A DNA stretch of 64,000 nt. Origin: Atrina japonica. Lineage: Eukaryota > Mollusca > Bivalvia > Pterioida > Pinnidae. Positions within the stretch are counted from its first letter, which is position 1; every line of letters starts with the position of its first letter. Under the pieces are notes generated by a model. The model was not told the DNA's origin. It ran no database searches and was given only the letters and a program-made list of their open reading frames with translations. The DNA lies in contig BROG01000049.1 in assembly GCA_030159075.1 (NCBI GenBank), positions 1,470,001-1,534,000 on the forward strand. The letters are read 5' to 3'. Below are positions 19,322 through 33,330 of the stretch, piece after piece. The position numbers and the translations under genes are program-made.

Positions 19322-19824
19322 GGAACATTTTGTTGGCACTAAACGAAGATGGGAAATGTAGATTTATGAAACAAGAAATAGGCAAAAATGAATTGAATTT
19401 CGACATTTTTGAAATATTGGAAAACAGTTAATACGTATATTTTTTTCATGGCCTGTAGTACTCGTTTTATCAGTTTCGATACGCTATACACAATCTTTGT
19501 GTCTTCTCGTTATAATCAGTATGATTCTCGTTATAAGAAGGGTATATTTGCAAACGGTTTTCTCCCTTTGCGAGTAAATCCATTTTCATTCTCATTGGAA
19601 ACAACGGCAACATTTTATCACAGTCACCATGGTTACGTGGAACACTTGCCACGCTTACGTAGACTGGCAGAAAAATGTGCCATACAATCTCACTTATTTT
19701 TGTCATAACATTCACGTTCATCGTCCCCATGGATTTTATCCGAAAGTCCGGCTCAGCAATATGGACTGACTCAAGAGTTTATATAGTTTGGGAGGTAGCT
19801 ACCACAGTCTCGTTAGCCTCGTTT

Positions 19825-20111
19825 TCAACTTGACGTCTCAACGGGAGAGGAAGGAGCTGTTGTTTTAGGTTTTTCAGAAGCATGACTCTGTTCATTTAGT
19901 TCTTTTATAGCTTGTAGCTCCTTCTTTTCTTTCATTCTTCTATTTTGAAACCAAATTTTAATTTGACGTTCAGTCAAGCATAACATATGAGAAAGTTCTA
20001 TTCTGCGTCTTCTTGTTAGATATCTATTAAATTTGAATTCCTTCTCAAGTTCTAGAGTTTGAAATCGTGTGTATGTTTGTCTTCCCCGGCGTCTCTGGTT
20101 AGAATTTGGCC
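19825..20111 (-). CDS. Lox2: Hox transcription factor, Lox2/Lox4 type, exon 2 (homeodomain)
   Basis: Exon 2 starts with GG, completing the split Gly codon, then PNSNQ and a full 60-residue homeodomain at bases 20094-19915 (protein residues 171-230). Helix 3 is [19 protein letters not shown], with the invariant W48, F49, N51 and R53, and Q50 as in Antennapedia-class proteins. Position 56 is Glu, where Ubx has Leu and Antp has Trp. Directly after comes QAIKELNEQ (residues 231-239), the UbdA peptide shared by Ubx, abd-A and lophotrochozoan Lox2/Lox4. A 20-residue Ser/Thr/Pro-rich tail then ends at TGA (19827-19825). The linker between YPWM and the homeodomain is only 9 residues. The open frame extends 5' of the acceptor (MFSVL), but this is intron read-through. 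The UbdA peptide excludes Antp, Lox5, anterior and posterior Hox classes. Confidence 0.95.
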
Positions 20112-20134
20112 CTAAAACAGAAAACAATCATTAG
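20112..20134 (-). other. 3' splice site of exon 2 with branch-point candidate
   Basis: Read on the minus strand, CTAAT (20134-20130) matches the CTRAY branch-point consensus, with the branch A near 20131. It is followed by a T-rich tract and TTTTAG, 20 nt from branch to cut. The cut after 20112 gives the only phase that continues SIVG into PNSNQ. Confidence 0.8.
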
Positions 20135-21815
20135 TTTTTGTTTATACAAAATGCATAGACGAAACGTACATGTTAGATGTGCAAGGCATGTGGTTATGTT
20201 TTCAGAAATACACTTGAACATCCTACTCTTTAAATAAAGGAAACATTATATCAACAGATAGAATAGGTAAGTATTATGCACTTTGGTCTGAGTTTAGAAG
20301 GTTAAGTTGACCACTTTTCGTGAAATTTTATTCCACTTAACCCATAATTAAACAGTCTTAAACCTTTCAAACAATTAGATATGGTTTCTCATCTGTTACT
20401 GTAAAATATGAAAATGTATTCGGCATGAGTGCACCTATATTTTTGCTCATAGATTATTATCGAATAGAATAAATAGCAATAGGTCTGCAAGAGATTTTCT
20501 GACAGACGATGCATCCAAAAACTCTCTTGTCAAAATGCTTCTTCATTAACAGATTGTTATTCATAGAGTAAGATACAAATGTACTTGTATAATTTAACAT
20601 AACTTATCTTAAAAGTGAACGTTTATAAAATGCCTGACAACTCTATTTATCGTTTTTATTCTATCATAGAATAGTCTCTGAAAGATAACTACCATAATGA
20701 TCCCATGGAAATACATCACCAAAACATAGTTATTGTACCATCTCACGATAACTGCAAAATGATACCGATTACCGGAAATGACGTCAAGAAACTTAAAAAA
20801 ATAAAATGATCACGGTTAATTGGTCATCTATTTGGCATTAAAGATCATCTTGTCCGAGTACCTGGAAACTTATTGTTTTTATTATTATTATTTTTTTTAT
20901 TTGACGACCCTCTATTGCAGACTAATGTCCAATCATCTTCATCAATTGCATAAGAACGCCCTGCTTAGTGTTTAATCATCTTAATGATCAAAATGAAATG
21001 GAGATGAGATTAGCGTTAGTTCATAGATACTTAAGCTATCAAAATTGATTGAAATTTTCATGATGTGCAGTGAAATTGTAAGCCAGATAATGTACTAAAT
21101 TTTGGCGCCTTTTATTTCAATTAAGCAGAAAAAGGTAGCAAGATGCAAAATAATAGACCCAACTCTTTCGTTCAAGATATCGCACGCGGAGCCGCTTTAC
21201 GTATTGAAACACGATACTGTTAATGCTGGTTTCCACACAAGAAACGCTATCAATGGAGTCTCTTTGGTAAGTGTAAGTTTTCACCACAGTTGATTAAACC
21301 CGAAAGGGACGGAACTCTTCACAATGGAGGTTTAAAACGTAGATTTGTAACTGATAGGACAATAGTCTGGTCCACAACTTTCGTCGGTGGTCTGTTTGCC
21401 GTCTGACGTACAGTTCGGTATGGCACCGGTAAATAAATAAGCATATTAGCATAACGATTACATTTACGATGTATAACAGGGCTATATTGTGTGTTCCTAG
21501 ACGTAACAACGATGCTTATCAATTATCAACACTGACATAGAATATAAAACTATTCTTCCGGGAAAAATGTCTGCATGTAGAGTATAATGACATTTGATCG
21601 CTTGTTAAAAAGGCAATTATATAAACAGTGGAGAAGGTGACACCATGTTTTTAATTCCAGTAATTCATATGGAAGCCATGACGTGATTACAAGAATTTTT
21701 CACTAGGTTTCAGTTTTTTTTAATATTGCAAAAATATATGTAGACAAAACCGCATATATGCGAGAGGTGAAGTATGGGTGGGTTGTCGTGCGAGTTAACA
21801 GATAGAAAGCATACA
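20135..21815. other. Intron next to exon 2
   Basis: Relatively free of simple repeats. It contains an ETS-CRE composite at 20771-20786 (listed separately). The open frame at 21102-21293 has no domain. Confidence 0.5.
20771..20786 (+). promoter_or_regulatory. ETS-CRE composite motif
   Basis: ACCGGAAATGACGTCA joins an ETS core (CCGGAA) directly to a palindromic CRE (TGACGTCA). It lies about 660 bp 5' of exon 2 in gene orientation. The arrangement resembles ETS/CREB composite sites known from animal promoters. Function here is inferred. Confidence 0.4.
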
Positions 21816-21818
21816 ATG

Positions 21819-21901
<83 letters not shown>

Positions 21902-22042
21902 CGGATGGATAGTTGGATGGATGGATGGATGGATGGGTGGATGGATGGATGGATGGATGGATGGACGGTTGGAGAAGTAGGTGGGCTGATAGATAGATAG
22001 ATAGATATATAGATATATAGATAGATAGATAGATAGATAGAT
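21819..22042. repeat. (GATA)n / (GGAT)n tetranucleotide array
   Basis: GATA units (21819-21900), then a GGAT/GGAC block (about 21902-21970), then GATA again to 22042. A CT-rich tract follows (22058-22132). Confidence 0.95.
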
Positions 22043-22132
22043 AGGTAAATAAATGGACCCCCCTCTCTCTTACTCTCTGTCTCCCTCTCTCTGTCGCTGT
22101 CTTTCTCTGTCTCTGTCTGTCTCTCTCTCTCT

Positions 22133-24022
<1,890 letters not shown>

Positions 24023-24423
24023 AAGCTTAATTAATTTTGCACTTTGTTTAATTGACAAAATAGCATCGTCATCTGGATGCGTGTTCAGCGAATAGTCTCG
24101 ATTAAGTGGGGTTTCATTACTCTTAGTAGAATAACACATTGATAGCCGATGATAATGGATACATATTTGACATATGGAAATTAAAAGATCCCCAAGAGTA
24201 CAATAAAACTAAGTAAATAATGTTTTGATTTAATTATCCAAGGATAAATGGACAGTTTACTAAAGATATAACTTTATAAGTGTCGATTCAAGAGGAACAA
24301 GTCGATAGGAAAGGAACGATAACTCATACACACCATGAGTCGTACAATCACGTTTTAAAGATGGGGCGGCGTTAACACGAAGTGCTCAAAGTTCAAGTTA
24401 AAAAAAATGCCAGCGTGAATAAT

Positions 24424-24430
24424 CTCTCTT

Positions 24431-24516
<86 letters not shown>
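24424..24516. repeat. (CT)n microsatellite
   Basis: About 90 bp of CT, the complement of the (GA)n tract 400 bp away, so the two form a large inverted pair. Confidence 0.97.
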
Positions 24517-24521
<5 letters not shown>

Positions 24522-25151
24522 ATATTTTGCTTGAGTTTGAGTTTTATCCAAACCATTATCCATTTTTTTCAGTCTACCCCAAAATTTATCTTTTATGTAT
24601 CGTTTGCATTTATTGTTGGTATTTAGAACCACGCTAAATATCTATCCCCTTTCAAAATATTTGAAAAGTGAAATAGTAAAAGGAGTTTCTAAAGCACCAA
24701 CTCTCTCCTCTGCCTAACATAACGAAGCTATTTGAAATCAAATTGTAGAATGATAATATTTTGAACATACAGAAAAGGAAGATGGTGACGGTGAGGATGA
24801 CGAAGACGAGGATTTAATTATTGTTAAAAGTAAGGAACTAACTTAAGAAATTTTATGATAAGAGGGATTAAACCAGCTAAGCGATAGGAATACTTTTGCA
24901 GGGACATTTGAACTCCACAGTAATGTTGGTTTGTTGTTTCTCCCATTTTACCTCTTCTTCCTTAATGTATGTTTGATTTTTTTATCATCATCTTTGACGT
25001 CGTCACTGTCATGTTTCAAGCCTTTGTGGGATTCCATTTGCTTTTTCTGTTATTTTTTTAACTTATTATATTTTTGTTATTCTTGTTGTTATCGGTCTGT
25101 TTTAATATTGATATATTCTTTCGTGTTTTCTTATTGTTTTTATGACCTTAA
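24517..25151. other. Intron, nothing recognisable
   Basis: A T-rich open frame at 24931-25164 encodes a hydrophobic Phe/Leu/Ser-rich string. I take it to be compositional. Confidence 0.55.
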
Positions 25152-25292
25152 ACAAATATTTTAAACATTTTACCAAAGTTATAATGCTCAAGACGATCTG
25201 TCAATCAGATTTCATCAGTAGAGCTGCAATTCAAAAAGTATATGCATTTTCTAAAGAGAAAGTGGTATCATACAAGGTCAAATAGTAAATCT
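25152..25292 (+). repeat. MITE-like family 1, left-half copy
   Basis: ACCAAAGTTATAATGCTCAA, TTTCATCAGTAGAGCT and AGTGGTATCATACAAGGTCA follow in the same order as in the copy at 4724. The right half is absent. Confidence 0.7.
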
Positions 25293-25409
25293 AAAACGAG
25301 AAACAAATAAAAGAAATTAAACACATTTTACAAAAATACAATACATAAACACTGCAGTACTTCTGCACCAGAGTGCATAATATTACGTTCCGTTCCTCCC
25401 AATATAGAA

Positions 25410-25490
25410 CAATATAGAACGAAAACGAAGTCGACAACAGTATTTAAATCTAGTTTTTCTCAATATAGAACGAACACAAAAGTTGACAGC
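25410..25490 (+). repeat. Two-copy direct repeat, 51-bp period
   Basis: CAATATAGAACGAA plus a GACAACA/GACAGCA block occurs at 25410-25439 and again at 25461-25490, with a few mismatches. Confidence 0.6.
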
Positions 25491-27430
25491 ATCATAAAAT
25501 TAATCTAAAAATAGCCTTGTCCTAGATTATTATGATTTACGTACTTAGAGTGATTTTCAGTTATTTATATATAGTAAAAACATGTTGGAAAGAGTGTAAC
25601 ATTAACTTAACTGATTGTTTTACACCTTATATCATAAAACCTTGCAATTCGCAAAATTGTGTATTTGGATATTTTTGTGTTTTTGATTTGTTTTTTTTTC
25701 CTTCACATTGTAGCATAGTATAGACTGATACGATGGCAACTATTTAATTAAAGTAAAAAGAAAAAAGATGATGATTGTATGTATTTCGAAACGTTTGCGT
25801 TTTATTCTATGGCAGAAAAAGAAATGTTACAATAATTGCCATATTGAAATTGATGAAAATGAATTACATTTAATGCATTTCATTTGTGACATGTGTACAT
25901 TTATACGATTCTGTTTCCTGAGTATTTTGCTGGTATTTCTTTTTTTTTAATTTACTTATTTAGAACTTTCCCGTAAAATGTTAATAATGGTTTTTAAGTA
26001 AGATGCTAACTAATAATGCATCCAATAAACGTATCTATTAATGTTAATATTTTTCAAATTCACATGTATTTAGCAATTGATCCTACATAGCAAGTACTTT
26101 TCTGTTAGAATGTAATGGAGGAATGTTTGTCTAGTGCTTATTTTGTTAAAAAGTATTTTAATTACAATTTGTGTAGAAACAATGGATATATATTCGGCAC
26201 GGATCGGGAAACATATATATAGGTGACGGTTACAATTTTCTAGAACTGACTATCCTTGGACACCTGTAGATAATAGAAAATGGCCTACACAATCGGGTAT
26301 TTAAGTGAGACATCCAATGAGATGTGTTTTAATTAACATGTATGTATTATTTGCCCTATCAATTTATTCTTAACAAGCTGCCTTTGTGCAAATTAAAATC
26401 AGAAATGATTCTAGATAATGTATGCCTCGCTCCGCTAACGTCGGAATAAGGAAATGCTCGTGAAGGAAAAAATAGCATTTGGTGGTCGTATTTAAATTTT
26501 CAAATCACACAGCGAGACGTATAATTATGTGCATCTTAATGGCGAAAAAACGGACGTGATGTATATCTATGTAAATATGTTTACATTTCCGTTGTTATAA
26601 TGGGCCATTAGCGCGAGCTTGCCTGTAGGTTAATGTCTCGGTTTCTCCGCAGGGAAAAATCATCTAATCCACTGTTCCGTGGGAGGTAGAAAAATCAACG
26701 CAGGACAACCTGTATGTGAGGTTTACTTGCGACCAAACTATTACAATTATTTGTAACCATTATTATATATAAAAATGTAGTAGAATGTGGTTATAAAACG
26801 GTGTCAAAGCAGTGTGCAGAATAGTGTAAAAAGTATCAAAGCGAAACATTTTTTTATTTATTATATCAAGGTTTCCACCGGTCACAAACGTGTATCATGA
26901 TATCATGCATGCATGATCTAGTATTCTTTTTTCTGTATTAGAAAGATTTCTACGTAATTGTTACAATTATGCGAAATATTAAACAATTGTAGATCTAGAT
27001 AAGAGATAAATTATGCAAACATATTTTTACACACTGTCATTCATGCTCTAAGGTTTCGTAAGTAAGCAGCATCTTTATTATTTACTCGTAAATGTATTCC
27101 TACGCCAAGTTTGCCTGAATTTGCATATTAAACAGTCTATGACTGGAGTTGGTAACTTAAGATGTACAATAATTTTGATTTTCTATTCTGAATTATGATC
27201 AAGTGAATTGGTTTTAGATTTTGTTTGTTTGTCGAGTAAATAATAGCACCGAAAAATAAGTAATAATGACATAATTAATGATAAATTCCTTAATTCTAAA
27301 CTATTTCGGCAGGTGAAGCACAATTATATACATAGCTCCTTGAATAAAAGCTTCAGTTATTTACGTAATTTTAAAATCAATTTGTTTCTTACTTTTTCAA
27401 ATTTTGGAATGTTTAAATGACAAATACCAT
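25491..27430. other. Intron with a compositionally distinct block
   Basis: Mostly AT-rich. The stretch 26395-26720 is less AT-rich, free of simple repeats and carries several homeodomain-type TAAT cores (see findings). No protein is recognised. Confidence 0.45.
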
Positions 27431-27627
27431 CATCGTCATCATCATTATCATCATCATTATCATCATCTTACAATTATATTATATTCTCCTACCGTTATTA
27501 ATTCCAATTTAGTAGGAGTATAATTATTATCATAATCATTATTACAAATATTGCTATTAATATCATCATTATTCATAATTTTATCATTATTGCCATCATC
27601 ATTGATATTATTATCATCATCATCATT

Positions 27628-27668
<41 letters not shown>

Positions 27669-27685
27669 TATTTTTATTATTATTA

Positions 27686-27717
<32 letters not shown>

Positions 27718-27750
27718 TATTATTATTATTATTATTATTATTGCGGTTGT
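27431..27750. repeat. (CAT)n / (ATT)n compound array
   Basis: CAT triplets shading into ATT triplets, with a (GTT)n end at 27743-27762. Gives Asp/Asn and Leu/Ser/Ile pseudo-frames. Confidence 0.93.
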
Positions 27751-27829
27751 TGTTGTTGTTGTCATACTATCACTTGATAAAAAGGCAATTATTGTATATA
27801 TATTTATTTTACAATTAAACAATGATCGT

Positions 27830-27833
<4 letters not shown>

Positions 27834-27922
<89 letters not shown>
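27834..27922. repeat. (TA)n microsatellite flanked by 17-bp direct repeats
   Basis: About 90 bp of TA. AAACAATGATCGTCTTT lies at 27817-27833, and the near-identical AAACAATGAACGTCTTT (16/17) lies at 27929-27945. Confidence 0.93.
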
Positions 27923-27923
<1 letters not shown>

Positions 27924-27945
27924 CAATGAAACAATGAACGTCTTT

Positions 27946-29239
27946 GGAATGTAAAGTTGTTTTTATTGCAGTCAGTATCTCTCATTTTCTATTTCAAACT
28001 ATCTAATTGTCATCTACCATTTTTTATATTGAAATTTCCAGTTTTCTCTGACCCTAGAATAAAAGTCTTGAAACCTTAATATTATCATCAAAGACCGCCT
28101 GTCTATGAATTAATACAATTGCTATCCACAACAAACTTCAAAGTATAGTGCAATATGGGGTAAAAACCATTAAGCATTTATTTAATGTCAGATTTTGTTT
28201 AAACTGAATAGTGTAAGTTAGTATCGACTGATTCCTGCTTTACTCCTATCTTGACAACAATGTAAATTTATCATTTGTATCTGTGATACATATATATTGT
28301 ACATATATAAGCTGTTTTGCTTCTGATGAATAAATATACCATTATCTTTTTCATTACTATTTTTCTATATTTCTCGGTCTATGTTTGCTTTTCCAATTCT
28401 ATTCTCCGTTGGACTTGCTGTTCAGTGTAATTTCTATCACAAAATTTTTCATGATAGATAGATAGATAGGTAGATAGATAGATAGATAGGTAGAAAGAAA
28501 GACAGACACACAGGCCTACAAATCAATTAGTAAAGGACTGAGTAGACAAACTTGTGTTGTTTCGTCCTACGTCACTCCGATCCCGACTTTTAAATAAACC
28601 GTGATCTATATCGTGACAGAAACAGATTTCTCATACCGCTGTAAGCACATAGCATAAAAAGTAAGTGTGAAATCTTGTTGTTAAAAATCCACTATAACAC
28701 AATCGCCTTATGCCATCAAATATCTGGTAAAAGAGAAATACAAACTGTTATATATGAAAAGAAATCCAATCACCCAGTAAATCACGTGTTTCATATCTTT
28801 CACTAACTACTAACATCAATCTAGGTTAAGGTGTATTATAGTAGTATATATTTACTAAGATGTATGATTTTTAAGACCTTTTGTGCGGAGTAACTAATTT
28901 AGCGTTAATATCGATCATAATACGTCGGTTATCAAACAATATGTTTAATAAACGCGTGCGAATCATGCAATATTCATTAGGCGAATTGATGTATAGAAGA
29001 CTTAATACACATAGGAGTCGATGGGATAAAGATATCAGAAAGATTGATTTAAAAATGATAATGATCCGGTAGTGGTTATATTTGAGCATAATTAGATAAA
29101 CAAGTGAATATATAACTAAAAAAAAAAATAAATAAATAACTTGAACTTAAATACATATGAACAAATGAATTTATAGAAGTCGACGACAATTCGTAAAGGC
29201 ATGTGAAAACTACATTTGCAAATGTATGCCATTTACAAA

Positions 29240-29242
<3 letters not shown>
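27946..29242. other. Intron, nothing recognisable
   Basis: Contains a short GATA array (28454-28495). No coding signal. Confidence 0.55.

Positions 29243-29324
<82 letters not shown>
29243..29324. repeat. (AT)n microsatellite
   Basis: About 82 bp of pure AT. Confidence 0.97.
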
Positions 29325-29326
<2 letters not shown>

Positions 29327-29512
29327 CTGAATATATTTGCCTCTGATTCTATATCTTCTTAATCTCCACATTAGTGAATAAAAAGATAAACAATGAATTA
29401 ATAGTTCAATATATAAATAAATACTAAATAAATGAATATGCATAAAATGTGCTGGTTCCAGTCGGTAAAATTTAAAATAACTACTATGGAGCGCCTAATC
29501 CTATTATTACTG

Positions 29513-29597
<85 letters not shown>

Positions 29598-29598
29598 C

Positions 29599-29654
<56 letters not shown>

Positions 29655-29680
29655 TTATCTATCTATTTATCTATCTATCA

Positions 29681-29722
<42 letters not shown>

Positions 29723-29724
29723 TT
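29513..29724. repeat. (TCTA)n tetranucleotide array
   Basis: About 212 bp with a few TTTA, TACT and TCAA variants. Followed by (ATA)n near 29810-29845 and by a purine-only GAA/GGA run at 30024-30080. Confidence 0.97.
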
Positions 29725-30023
29725 GAAATTAAATCATTTAAATGAATGTGAAAAAAATATAGAAATGGTATATCAATCAATACAGAAAACAAATACATTA
29801 ATGATTATAATAATAAAATAATAATAATAATAATAATAATAATGATTATAATGAATAATAATGATAATGATAATTAATATAAAAACTATACTACTACTAA
29901 TAAAATGTTTTTCTTTCTTTTTTTAATCTTTAAGATATACTAATAATATTTGATACATCTTTAGACTTAGACATTTTATGTTTTTATGAGAATGTTCATT
30001 TCAGTGGTGTGAAGTCATGTTGA

Positions 30024-30080
30024 AGAAGAAGAAGAAGAAGAAGAAGAAGGAGGAGGAGGAGGAGGAGAAGAAGGAGAAAA
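30024..30080. repeat. (GAA)n/(GGA)n purine tract
   Basis: GAAGAA units then GGAGGA units, all purine on the plus strand. Confidence 0.9.
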
Positions 30081-32069
30081 AACGAAAGAGAATGTACTTT
30101 TGTTTTACTGTTTAAACAGCAAATATTTATCTTTCATGCTAGAGTTTATAATAATATTTGTAAATGCCATGGTTCTGACCAAATTCGTGAACATCCCCTA
30201 ATACTTGACTGTAAAGAAAAATATTGGAACGTTATACGTTAACACGCGGCCAGTTCCATTAGAAGTATAGACATATTAATAGAATACGACTAAGAATTGA
30301 ATTTGTAAACTGTTATCTTAGACAAATTCATCTCCGCTGAAATTTTAAATACCGAAAATATCGTGTGAGTTTGATAATTACCAAAACATTATCAGCACGA
30401 TATTTCAAAAACTAATCTATTTATCTCCGCGTCTCTGACAATTTAAAGGTGCATATGTTTTCAAACAAAATAATGAAATTTGATTTATCATTTTAATAAT
30501 TATTATAAAATGTTTCTATTTACTCGAAATGTATATTAATCAATTAAATCTTTACAACTTTTATTTTTTTAAATTGTTATATACTCAGTAGTTCTACAAA
30601 TTAAAGATAACTTGATGGACATATATTTACAAACACACCGAGTCTAAATCAATTCTTATCAGGGTTGACAGGCTAGTTTTTATGGAAACAGAGCTAGGTA
30701 TAATGCTTTACCTGTGGGCCCCTATTTTCTGGAAATAGATATTATTACATTGGCTTCAGACAGAACGCGTATGGGCATCTTTATCTCGGTACACCTATAT
30801 CTCTAATGACATTTATGTCGAAAACTTATCTGACATCGTTGTCATGATTAGGTTACACGAGTTATGTTAATAAACACGTGATAATTTATATGGGTACATA
30901 TTCTTGTTTCAGTTTTAACTAAATAATTTCTGAAGTTTCACTATTCACGGCGATTTTCAGCTAAACATTACTTTTATCATTTACTCTTATATGCAGTGAC
31001 ATGCCAACATTGATGCAACTTCTTGCTTTTTAAATATATTTCATGTAAATCCACATTTTTTACAGTTTTTGAAATTTACCTGTTTGTTTTATAGTACTGA
31101 TGAGTTTTGCAGGATACAAACATTTACTGTCTCTTTAAATATAATTACGGAAAGGTGATATAAGCAATTCAGTTTCTTTCAAGATATTTGAATCTTCAAA
31201 ACAGAAAAACGGTGAAACTGTTAGATATTTTAGGTTTGCAATATAAATGTTTTCAGAGTTGATTTAGAAATGACTTTGCTTGAATGTATTAAAAAAAATT
31301 TGAATTTATATAAAATATATAGAGAAAAATAAAATGCTGCAAGAATTTAAGCTGTTGTATTTCTAAACGTGAAAAAACAGTTGTTCTTAAAACTTATAAC
31401 GAAGCATTTTTTTCACGTTATAGACACAGCAACTATTTCGCTCTTTTCATTCTACCTCAGTTTAAAATGTAGTCCTAATTGATGATGGAAGTTTTCTCAT
31501 CCAATTTCAGGGAAAATATATTACTTATATATTCTGACCACGCATCCTCCAAAAATCATCAAACATTGTTCATTTACTCATTTACTATCAATCCCGCTTT
31601 TTGGTTTAAACCCCTTTCCCAACCAATCCCAAAAGTACCAAGATACCAAGTGTAAGATTTAAGATTATTTTTGGGAATTGCAATTGATATATTCTGACAT
31701 GATGAAAAAATCATTGTAAAAGAAACGAACGCATGACATTTTGGATGTTATATTCTAGGTGGCCTACAGTCATGCACAGTAAAAATGAATTTTATTGGTA
31801 ACCGAATTTGTTTGAAAAAAGACCGCTAGGCCACCTGGTGTTAAATCATTAGTGGAGAATTTCAAGTTCTATAACTCTGACAAATGTTACCGAATACTGG
31901 GCACAATCTAAATCAGGCAATATACGACATTTGGATCAAATTGATTACAAAGACCTTACGCTAATATGAGGTAAATGGAATAATGCAAACAAGAGAACAA
32001 ATAAAATTAGAAACAACAATAATATGAACACGTCCAGTCTTTGTTCTCACGAGATATCTATGTGTATCG
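30081..32069. other. Intron, nothing recognisable
   Basis: AT-rich, with few simple repeats and no long frames. I see nothing specific. Confidence 0.5.
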
Positions 32070-32690
32070 TTTTATATCAAGTACCTAGTATTGATAACAA
32101 GCTGTCTTGCACAAGTACCTAGTGTTGATTACAAAGAGTCATGTACCTAGTGTTGATAACTATGTGTCATGTACCTAGTGTTGATAACTATGTGTCATGT
32201 GCCTAGTGTTGATAACTATGTGTCATGTACCTAGTGATGATAACTATGTGTCATGTACCTAGTGTTGATAACTATGTGTCATGTACCTAGTGTTGATAAC
32301 TATGTGTCATGTGCCTAGTGTTGATAACTATGTGTCATGTACCTAGTGATGATAACTATGTGTCATGTACCTAGTGTTGATAACTATGTGTCATGTGCCT
32401 AGTGTTGATAACTATGTGTCATGTACCTAGTGTTGATAACTATGTGCCATGTGCCTAGTGTTGATAACTATGTGGCATGTGCCTAGTGTTGATAACTATG
32501 TGTCATGTGCCTAGTGTTGATAACTATGTGTCATGTGCCTAGTGTTGATAACTATGTGTCATGTGCCTAGTGTTGATAACTATGTGTCATGTGCCTAGTG
32601 TTGATAACTATGTGTCATGTGCCTAGTGTTGATTTCTATGTGTTATGTGCCTAGTGTTGATAACTATGTGTCATGTACCTAGAATATGAA
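32070..32690 (+). repeat. 28-bp minisatellite, regular part
   Basis: About 20 tandem 28-bp units built as GTGTCATGTACCTAGTG plus TTGATAACTAT. Variants (GTACC/GTGCC, GTGTTG/GTGATG) recur in the same order every four units (112 bp), for example at 32226 and 32338. Each unit contains TGATAA, a GATA-factor consensus. The frame at 32673-32921 is repeat-derived. Confidence 0.95.
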
Positions 32691-33330
32691 TGTTCCATGT
32701 ATACGTACAATGTGTTGCTAACAAAGAGTTATGTACAAGTTCCTAGTGTTGATAACAAGAGGTCATGTCGAGTATCTAGTGTTGACAACAAGGTTACATG
32801 TACACGTACAATAAATCGACAACAAGGAGTCATGTTCAAGGTCCTAGTGTTGATAACAAGGGGTCATGTACAAATACCTAGAGTTGATAACAAGGTTCCA
32901 CGTATACGCATAGATAACTAGTAGTCATGTATAAGTACCTAAAGTTGATAACAAGGTACCATGTACAAACACCTAGAGTTGATAACAAATACCTAGAGTT
33001 GATAACAAGGGGTCATGTATACGTACCTAGTTTTGATATAAGGGCGCCATGTACCCGTACGTAGTGTTGATATAATGGCGCCATGTACCCGTAACTAGTG
33101 TTGATATAATGGCGCCATGTACCCGTAACTAGTGTTGATATAATGGCGCCATGTACCCGTACCTAGTGTTGATATAATGGCGCCATGTACCCGTAACTAG
33201 TGTTAATATAATGGCGCCATGTACCTGTAACTAGTGTTGATATCACAGTTTAATGTATCCGCACCTAGTTTTGACAACAAGGTTCCATGTACCCATACCA
33301 AGTGTTGATAACATGTTTAGTAAGGTTAAA
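32691..33330 (+). repeat. 28-bp minisatellite, degenerate flank with a 34-bp sub-array
   Basis: Diverged units keep CATGTAC and CCTAGTGTTGATAAC cores at irregular spacing. At 33043-33240 about six 34-bp units with GGCGCCATGTACCCGTAACT form a new local period, apparently a secondary amplification of a drifted unit. Confidence 0.85.

Noticed and set aside
20112..20127. Exon 2 open frame beginning MFSVL upstream of the homeodomain
   Set aside because: These codons are the polypyrimidine tract and acceptor. The in-phase splice to exon 1 explains the frame fully.
32673..32921. 82-codon frame in the 28-bp minisatellite flank
   Set aside because: Its VDN/SSVDN repeats mirror the DNA repeat, and units with other lengths shift the frame.
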